Of a stretch of DNA of 9,558 nt, positions 1 through 4,531 are shown piece after piece; position 1 is the first letter of the stretch; each line of letters starts with the position of its first letter. The notes under the pieces were generated by a model that saw nothing but the letters and a program-made list of their open reading frames with translations, did not search any database and was not told the DNA's origin. Source of the stretch: Fimbriimonadaceae bacterium (GTDB lineage Bacteria; Armatimonadota; Fimbriimonadia; Fimbriimonadales; Fimbriimonadaceae); assembly GCA_022842565.1 (NCBI GenBank), contig JALHPH010000030.1, positions 809 to 10,366 on the forward strand, written 5' to 3'. A program made the translations under genes and the position numbers.

Positions 1-34
1 AGGACCCTGGAACGGGCTTGTGGCCAAATCCGTC

Positions 35-40
35 TATACT
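35..40 (+). promoter_or_regulatory. Putative -10 box of the tmRNA promoter
   Basis: TATACT matches the sigma-70 -10 consensus at five of six positions and lies 13 bases before the first base of mature tmRNA. Transcription would begin about seven bases downstream, leaving a short leader for RNase P to remove. I see no convincing -35 box at 16-18 bp spacing (bases 12-17 are ACGGGC), so the promoter call rests on the -10 and its position. Confidence 0.4.
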
Positions 41-53
41 AACGAAGACAACT

Positions 54-408
54 GGGGGCGAACGGTTTCGACAGAGCTGGATCGACCTATCGTTGCGAGC
101 CGAGGCGCCGTTGGCCTCGTTAAAAGCGGCAAAAAAATAACTGCGAACAACAACTTCGCTTACGCTGCCTAATTAGGTAGCGCGTTCACCGAAACCGAGT
201 CGGTAGGGTTCGTCCATGAACGTCGCAAAATCCGAATCGCCTGGCAAGCTTCTGTTCGTAGTAAGCCTAGCTAAGAAAGAATCGAACTGGGTGAAACGTT
301 GGCCGGCTCCGGGCAAGGCGCTCACCAAGATTAAGTTTGGAGAGACGCTCGTGGGAACAGTAGGGACGACAGGTTTGGAAGCGAGTTCAATTCTCGCCGC
401 CTCCACCA
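54..408 (+). ncRNA. ssrA: Transfer-messenger RNA (tmRNA, ssrA), one-piece form
   Basis: tmRNA acts with SmpB to rescue ribosomes stalled on mRNAs lacking a stop codon and adds a degradation tag to the unfinished protein. The 5' end GGGGGCG (54-60) pairs with CGCCTCC (398-404) to form a 7-bp acceptor stem with one G-U wobble. It is followed by discriminator A and an encoded CCA (406-408). The T-arm is GCGAG/CTCGC around a TTCAATT loop (381-397), and the 5' tRNA-like part contains the typical GGTTTCGAC (63-71). A hairpin CGAGGC/GCCTCG (101-119), probably part of pseudoknot 1, precedes the tag frame. The tag frame starts at GGC (128-130), reads GKKITANNNFAYAA and ends at TAA (170-172). The remaining 3' part would hold the downstream pseudoknots, which I did not fold in detail. 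The length of 355 nt is normal for one-piece tmRNA. The choice of GGC as resume codon is inferred from alignment with usual tags; the acceptor and T-arm pairing is seen directly. Confidence 0.97.
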
Positions 409-411
409 ATT

Positions 412-427
412 CTTGTTGATCGACAAG
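412..427 (+). terminator. Weak hairpin after tmRNA, possible transcript end
   Basis: CTTGT (412-416) and ACAAG (423-427) form a 5-bp hairpin four bases after the CCA of tmRNA. No run of T follows, so it does not meet the usual standard for an intrinsic terminator. It may only protect or help process the 3' end. Confidence 0.2.
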
Positions 428-573
428 TGGGTCATGTTGGGCTCGTTTTGGGTGCCTAACAGCGATGCCATGAAGGATTCTGTGACTCTAGCATAACCCG
501 GCCACAAACACACCGTGTTGCATGGCGCTAAAACCACTCCCTTGAAAACAACCATTTTTGCGGGTAGTTGTGA

Positions 574-579
574 TAAAGT
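574..579 (+). promoter_or_regulatory. TANNNT -10 box of the DUF1579 gene, leaderless type
   Basis: TAAAGT ends six bases before the ATG at 586, so transcription would begin at or within a base or two of the start codon. No Shine-Dalgarno sequence precedes this ATG, which fits a leaderless mRNA. TTGAAA at 542-547 resembles a -35 box but is 26 bp away, too far to pair with this -10. The same six-base gap is seen before the cyclase gene at 4532. Confidence 0.35.
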
Positions 580-585
580 ATCACC

Positions 586-1119
586 ATGCTTAAGCATGCT
601 GTTTGGCTACTCGCCCTCGCATCCATCGCCGTCTCGGCGCAAGACAACCCTACAGCCAGGCCAAAGGAACTCGACGCGCTCGGCTTCCTAGCGGGCAATT
701 GGACACTGAAAGCCGACGCCATGCGCCCCGACGGAACTACCGAAGTCACTACCGGCGTGATGGCAGGCAAGTGGATCGTCGGCAAACGGCACCTTGAAAT
801 GATTCAGTCCCAAAAGGTTATGGGCATGGAGATGGAAGGCGCCCTTATCGTCTCCTGGGATGAGCACAAGAACCAATACGTCACTAGCTGGTTCGATTCC
901 ATGTCGGGCCGCCCCATGAACGGTTGGGGAGACATGAAGGGCAACGTCCTGACCACGACTACCGAACTCTATGACATGGGCCCCGAAATGGGCGGCAAAA
1001 TGCGCATCAAAATGGTGCTGACCAAGAATACCAACGACACCTTCTCCATGCACGTTTCTGGCGGCGACGGCTCCGATTGGATGACTTTCTTCAAAGCAGA
1101 TTTCACCCGCAAGCGATAA
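586..1119 (+). CDS. Exported DUF1579-family protein
   Basis: A 177-residue protein whose molecular function is unknown. Residues 1-18 form a signal peptide: a Lys at position 3, a hydrophobic stretch AVWLLALASIAV, and a likely cleavage after VSA before QDNP, so the mature protein is probably exported. The rest resembles DUF1579. FLAGNWTL (about 34-41) matches the usual 'FLAGTW' opening. It is followed by a 'GKWIVGKRHLEM' strand, 'YVTSWFDSMSG', and a C-terminal 'FFKADFTRKR' strand like the family's 'W..f.e..ytRk' ending. The family is expected to fold as a small lipocalin-like beta-barrel, but no ligand can be assigned. The ATG at 586 has no Shine-Dalgarno sequence but follows a TANNNT box by six bases. 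The gene stands alone after tmRNA and converges on the large secreted protein, with a hairpin terminator between them. Family assignment is from recalled pattern similarity, not a search. Confidence 0.85.
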   Translation: MLKHAVWLLALASIAVSAQDNPTARPKELDALGFLAGNWTLKADAMRPDGTTEVTTGVMAGKWIVGKRHLEMIQSQKVMGMEMEGALIVSWDEHKNQYVTSWFDSMSGRPMNGWGDMKGNVLTTTTELYDMGPEMGGKMRIKMVLTKNTNDTFSMHVSGGDGSDWMTFFKADFTRKR

Positions 1120-1176
1120 ACTGCGATGCAAGAAAGAGCACTCAGCAGTACAAAAAGCACAGACTAGAAACAGACC

Positions 1177-1204
1177 GGGAGCAGATGCAATCGCATCGGC
1201 TCCC
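1177..1204. terminator. Bidirectional hairpin terminator between convergent genes
   Basis: GGGAGC (1177-1182) pairs with GCTCCC (1199-1204). Inside it GATGC (1184-1188) pairs with GCATC (1193-1197) around an AATC loop, with a single A/G mismatch between the two stems. The plus strand continues AGCTCTTTATG and the minus strand continues GGTCTGTTTCTAG, so both sides have only short T-runs. It lies 57 bases after the stop at 1119 and 26 bases after the stop at 1231, well placed to end both converging transcripts. Confidence 0.75.
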
Positions 1205-1230
1205 AGCTCTTTATGTCACAGCTTCGCTGC

Positions 1231-4116
1231 TTAGTCTCCAAACTCACCAAAGTTCTTGGAGAGGATCGCAAAATCGGCGGGACCGACTTCATCGTCGCCA
1301 TTCAAATCAGCATTTGCCACATATCCGGAATCACCGCGGAATGTGCCAAAAGCACTCGCCAGCGCCGCAAAGTCAGACGGACCCACTTCGTTATCCTCCA
1401 CCACATCCCCATTTTTCAGGGAATGAGAGAATGGTGCCGGAAGCGCGCCCGAGACGCTCTGCACAATCGTGCTGGAGAGCCAGTGGGAAGACTTGGTCTG
1501 CACCCGGAACGTTTGGTTCGATGTGAAGTTGGTATACACCGTGTAGTTCCCGGTGGCATCAAGCGTCGCCACATACTGGTTTGCAATGGCGCCATTGGCC
1601 AAGCGCATCGTCACGTTGGCCGTCCTCCCTTCGGGCGAGGCAGAGAAGTCCTCCAAGTTCACGAAACCCTGCAATCGCCGCGCCCACCGGGTGAAGCCGG
1701 CATTTGCGTTCGCAGCCTGGTGCAGTCCATCGCCCCCGAATGTGGCACTCACCGAGAGCGCCTGCGAGGGCGCACCGGCGGGCACCACAAAGTTCCCGCT
1801 CGCAACGCCCTGCGCATTCGTCAGGGCGAGCCCCACCTGCGTTCCCGCGATGGAGAACGACAGGATTTTGCTCACCACCGGCGTTGTGCCGGGTGCCCGC
1901 ACCAGTTGCGCCGTCAATCGGATCGATTCGCCGGGCACGCCCTGCGCGCTTTGGATGATCATCTGCGTGGGCGCGGGCGTGGTGGTCAGCGTCGCTGACG
2001 CCGTATCACTCTCAACATAGGGCGTTGTCGCGACCGATGCACTGATGGGCGTGGTTGGTCCCACCTGCAGGTTCGAAAATTGCCGCGTAGCCACGCCGCT
2101 CGAGTTCGTGGTGCCGTTGCCGATCTCCACGCCGTTCACAAAGAACCGAACGATTTGCCCCGGCAAAGGAGTGCCGCCCGGAGAGGTGAAGGTGGCTGTA
2201 AGATTGGCATTTGCGCCGTAGGCAACCGACGCGTTATTGAGCGTGAGCTCCGTCAGGGTCCGCTGCGGCTCCTCGTCCGTTTCTCGAAAGTCCCCATTTT
2301 CGGTCGACGTGTGCAACACCCGGGCGTACCATCCCGGGCCAAAGGGCACAGCCGGAATAACGACGTTGATGGACGCAATCCCCTGCGCATTAGACACCGC
2401 AGTGCCCAAGAGTTGGTTGTCCTGCCTTCGGAACTGCACTGTACGGCCGGAAAGCGGGTTGTTATTGGCGTCGCGTACCGTTGCCCTAAATTCCGTTTGC
2501 ATCAAGTAACGGTACGGCGTTGCCAAAAGGCCCGTGATCCGTGCCGTCGGGAGCCGATTAAATCGGGCGAGGTGCACATCATAGTCGTTGCCCGGCCGAG
2601 CCGCCATGTGGGCCACATAAAAGGTCTCGTCATCAGAAGGATCCAGCGTCGCACCCGCATAATCGCCCCACCGATTTCGGCCGGTCCCATTGGTCACGTC
2701 CACAAATGCGTTCCCGGAAACAAGATTCGTGGACGACCCCCAAGTCGGATCGATATTCCGCCGACCGAAAACTCGCGCACTGGGGAATTCCGTGAGCGCC
2801 GAAGACGACATCACCAAAATACGGTCGCTGAGATCGGGCCGAGCAGCCACCGCGCCATACGATGCATCGTAAAGCGATGAACCAATAATGTCCTCGTCAA
2901 TCACCGCCGACGTAATCCGGCTGTATCGATAGGTCTTGATGGCCCCTCGGACCAAACCAAAATTCGCCGCCGTCCCGTGCGCAAAGAATAGTTCGTTATT
3001 CACAGTCACACAATTAATCAGGCTGCAGTCCTGCGACTCCAAACCGGGGTTACCGCCGCCCTGCGCCATGGCCGGCGCCGAAGAATAGGGCGTGACCGGG
3101 TCAATATCCTTCACCACGGTCGGGGGCGTGCCGTTCACAAAAGTCGTATTCGTATACGTGCGCACAATAATATTGGAACCGCCGCCGCGCTCGGAATTCA
3201 CCACATAAGCCGGGCCCGATGGCAAGGTGTGCGTGCTCACCGCCATACGCCGGTCGAACACACCATTGGTTTGCAGACCCACCAAATCCCAAAAAGCGTA
3301 GGATGAATTGCCCGCATAAATCTCGCTCTTGCGCAGGAATCGCAGGCGCGACTGTCCGCCGTTCGCACTGCCCGGATAACCGATGTTGTCGCCGCTCAAA
3401 ATCAGCGCATCATCATCCACGCCCACATAAGGATAATCGACCCAAATCGTCTTATCGGTGCCGCTTCCGACCCGGTGCGCGTCCACATTATAAACCGTCC
3501 AATTTCCTTCGGCGGTGGAATTGTCGCTCACCATCACGATCCAAAAAGAGCGCCGCGTGGCCACCGAAGTGCCATCGTCGCGCAATATCCAAACCATCAC
3601 AAACCGGTTTTCGAAGACGTCGTAGATGATTTTTGGGTCGAAAATCAGGGAGTTATCTCCCAAAAAGTCGTTGATATTGAAGCGGGCCCTCTCGCGCCCA
3701 TACTTATCCCAAATCGCAAATTCAAAATTGATCGCGGTGATGACGTCGCTGGGTCCAGCGGCCACCATCGGGTCGGCGGGCCACCCCGAACGGTCGTGGG
3801 CCAGCTTATTGAAAGAGGGCGGGGTGGCAAAAGAGGGCTCGAACCACAGCGATTCGTCGTGCGTGGCCTGCGGCACAAATCCCGGTCGGTCCCGGTAGTT
3901 CAAATCTCGGTCCGAACGCGGGTTGGGCGGCATCCAATTGCGCGGCGCCACCCATCGCGGGGCAATCGTGCGCTCGGTAGAAAGGATGCGCGGAGGGTTG
4001 GATGTCTCCTCGCCGGGACCGCTGAAGAACACTTCGTCCCCCACGGCCTGCGCGGGCACGACCAACCAAAAAACCATAAAGGCGAGCAGAAACGATAGAG
4101 TCTTTGAGAGATTCAT
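1231..4116 (-). CDS. Large secreted protein: propeller-like half, Ig-like repeats, dockerin-like tail
   Basis: A 961-residue exported protein of unknown specific role. Residues 1-24 are a clear signal peptide (Lys 5, hydrophobic core SFLLAFMVFWLVV, cleavage after AQA). Residues 25 to about 520 contain motifs such as DPMVAAGPSDVI, AIWDKYGRE and DPKIIYDVFENRFVMVW, typical of large secreted beta-propeller-like proteins. About 525-805 holds three Ig-like units, each with an 'AQG-A' or 'SSG-A' turn before a strand. About 815-902 is a small beta domain ending near SSHWL. Residues 903-961 are a dockerin-like pair of Ca-binding loops. The second loop, DLNGDDEVGPAD, keeps the Asp/Asn ligands; the first, DVVEDNEVGPSD, is degenerate. 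Similar tails are common in Armatimonadota and Planctomycetes. I chose the ATG at 4116 because the frame's upstream ATG at 4173 lies inside the -35 box and would bury the signal peptide behind 19 residues. There is no strong Shine-Dalgarno. A surface, adhesion or matrix role is inference; no catalytic motif was recognised. Confidence 0.9.
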   Translation of the reverse strand: MNLSKTLSFLLAFMVFWLVVPAQAVGDEVFFSGPGEETSNPPRILSTERTIAPRWVAPRNWMPPNPRSDRDLNYRDRPGFVPQATHDESLWFEPSFATPPSFNKLAHDRSGWPADPMVAAGPSDVITAINFEFAIWDKYGRERARFNINDFLGDNSLIFDPKIIYDVFENRFVMVWILRDDGTSVATRRSFWIVMVSDNSTAEGNWTVYNVDAHRVGSGTDKTIWVDYPYVGVDDDALILSGDNIGYPGSANGGQSRLRFLRKSEIYAGNSSYAFWDLVGLQTNGVFDRRMAVSTHTLPSGPAYVVNSERGGGSNIIVRTYTNTTFVNGTPPTVVKDIDPVTPYSSAPAMAQGGGNPGLESQDCSLINCVTVNNELFFAHGTAANFGLVRGAIKTYRYSRITSAVIDEDIIGSSLYDASYGAVAARPDLSDRILVMSSSALTEFPSARVFGRRNIDPTWGSSTNLVSGNAFVDVTNGTGRNRWGDYAGATLDPSDDETFYVAHMAARPGNDYDVHLARFNRLPTARITGLLATPYRYLMQTEFRATVRDANNNPLSGRTVQFRRQDNQLLGTAVSNAQGIASINVVIPAVPFGPGWYARVLHTSTENGDFRETDEEPQRTLTELTLNNASVAYGANANLTATFTSPGGTPLPGQIVRFFVNGVEIGNGTTNSSGVATRQFSNLQVGPTTPISASVATTPYVESDTASATLTTTPAPTQMIIQSAQGVPGESIRLTAQLVRAPGTTPVVSKILSFSIAGTQVGLALTNAQGVASGNFVVPAGAPSQALSVSATFGGDGLHQAANANAGFTRWARRLQGFVNLEDFSASPEGRTANVTMRLANGAIANQYVATLDATGNYTVYTNFTSNQTFRVQTKSSHWLSSTIVQSVSGALPAPFSHSLKNGDVVEDNEVGPSDFAALASAFGTFRGDSGYVANADLNGDDEVGPADFAILSKNFGEFGD

Positions 4117-4144
4117 ATGGCGATGATTCCGAGCAATCTGAATT

Positions 4145-4173
4145 AATATACAACCGAGTGACATCAGTTCCAA
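4145..4173 (-). promoter_or_regulatory. Sigma-70-type promoter of the secreted protein gene
   Basis: On the minus strand TTGGAA (4173-4168) is followed after exactly 17 bp by TATATT (4150-4145). The -35 matches TTGACA at four of six positions and the -10 matches TATAAT at five of six. Transcription would start near 4138, giving a leader of about 20 bases before the ATG at 4116. This placement excludes the more upstream in-frame ATG at 4173 as the start codon. Confidence 0.75.
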
Positions 4174-4183
4174 TAGAGAAAAG

Positions 4184-4243
4184 TTAGAATCATGGGCAAT
4201 GGGTCTTTAGAATCTCCCAGTCTGGAGACGGAGGCATTCTAAA
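4184..4243. promoter_or_regulatory. TTAGAATC element cluster, including an 8-bp inverted repeat
   Basis: TTAGAATC occurs at 4184-4191 and 4207-4214, 23 bp apart. ATTCTAA occurs in inverted orientation at 4236-4242. The last two form TTTAGAAT (4206-4213) and ATTCTAAA (4236-4243), perfect inverted arms with a 22-bp spacer, so half-site centres are 30 bp apart. The spacer can fold further (CTCC 4214-4217 with GGAG 4230-4233). The cluster begins 11 bp upstream of the -35 box of the secreted protein's promoter, which suits activator or repressor sites. It could also be the stem of an RNA. Confidence 0.45.
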
Positions 4244-4292
4244 TGTCACGGCGCTGGATGTGAGTCGATCACGCGCCTCGAACATAAGAAGT

Positions 4293-4346
4293 GGATCGGG
4301 GCGGAGGAGTGCGCAGCGCCCCGAGGGATTGGCCTCGGGCCGATCC
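4293..4346. other. Potential three-way-junction RNA structure
   Basis: GGATCGG (4293-4299) pairs with CCGATCC (4340-4346) as a 7-bp closing stem. Within it GGCG (4300-4303) pairs with CGCC (4317-4320), and CCGAGG (4321-4326) pairs with CCTCGG (4333-4338). An alternative is a single 7-bp stem CGGGGCG (4297-4303) with CGCCCCG (4317-4323), which would exclude the closing stem. Two exclusive folds and high GC suggest a small RNA or a structured leader. I do not recognise a known riboswitch, 6S, SRP or RNase P signature, and the strand is undetermined. Confidence 0.35.
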
Positions 4347-4449
4347 GGGGTTCAGGGCGTAGGAAATTGGGTTAGAAAATGAACTGGGATGTCTTCAAAA
4401 GATTTCGCCCACTCCATTCCGCCCGGACCTCGAACTCTTCTTTTGCAGA

Positions 4450-4485
4450 CCTCACCAACCCAATCAGAACTCCTCCCCAACCCAA
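4450..4485 (+). repeat. 14-bp direct repeat at 22-bp pitch upstream of the cyclase gene
   Basis: CCTCACCAACCCAA (4450-4463) and CCTCCCCAACCCAA (4472-4485) differ at one base and start exactly 22 bp apart, about two helical turns. The downstream copy ends 34 bp before the -10-like TAAAAT at 4520. Repeats phased on one DNA face just upstream of a promoter are typical of activator or two-component regulator sites. The first copy's AACCCAAT is also the complement of ATTGGGTT at 4366-4373. The binding protein is unknown. Confidence 0.45.
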
Positions 4486-4519
4486 CGAGAGGATCTCTTT
4501 TTGCCCCAGCAAAACGGAC

Positions 4520-4525
4520 TAAAAT
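4520..4525 (+). promoter_or_regulatory. TANNNT -10 box of the cyclase-STAND gene
   Basis: TAAAAT matches the -10 consensus at five of six positions and ends six bases before the ATG at 4532, predicting a leaderless transcript beginning at or next to the start codon. The best upstream -35 candidate, TTTTTG at 4498-4503 with 16-bp spacing, is weak, which is compatible with activator dependence through the repeats at 4450-4485. Confidence 0.45.
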
Positions 4526-4531
4526 AGCGCT

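Larger units (their letters stand above)
4174..4531. other. Divergent intergenic region with repeats and potential RNA structure
   Basis: No convincing gene lies here; the short frames are rich in Pro and Ser and have no recognisable content. From left to right it contains TTAGAATC elements at 4184 and 4207 plus an inverted ATTCTAA at 4236, a possible three-way-junction fold at 4293-4346, a long-range inverted pair ATTGGGTT/AACCCAAT (4366-4373 and 4457-4464), a near-perfect 14-bp direct repeat (4450 and 4472), and a -10-like box at 4520-4525. It separates the secreted protein (leftward) from the cyclase-STAND gene (rightward). This fits a regulatory region, a small RNA gene, or both. Confidence 0.6.

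Noticed and set aside
216..419. Protein-coding frame of 67 residues within the tmRNA
   Set aside because: The sequence is fully explained by tmRNA structure, and the frame continues through the T-arm and CCA end.
507..519. Hairpin AACAC/GTGTT between tmRNA and the DUF1579 gene
   Set aside because: A 5-bp AT-rich stem with a 3-base loop and no T-run; expected by chance in a region of this size.
2080..2880. Long plus-strand frame of 266 residues opposite the secreted protein
   Set aside because: It lies wholly antisense to a well-supported gene, is rich in Arg, His and Pro and has no recognisable domain, as expected of a shadow frame.
4117..4173. N-terminal extension of the secreted protein to the ATG at 4173
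   Set aside because: That ATG lies inside the -35 box of a good promoter, and the extension would put 19 residues before a clear signal peptide.
4487..4502. GAGA-GGA-TCTC followed by TTTTT as a terminator or attenuator
   Set aside because: The stem is only 4 bp with a 3-base loop, too weak to support a terminator.
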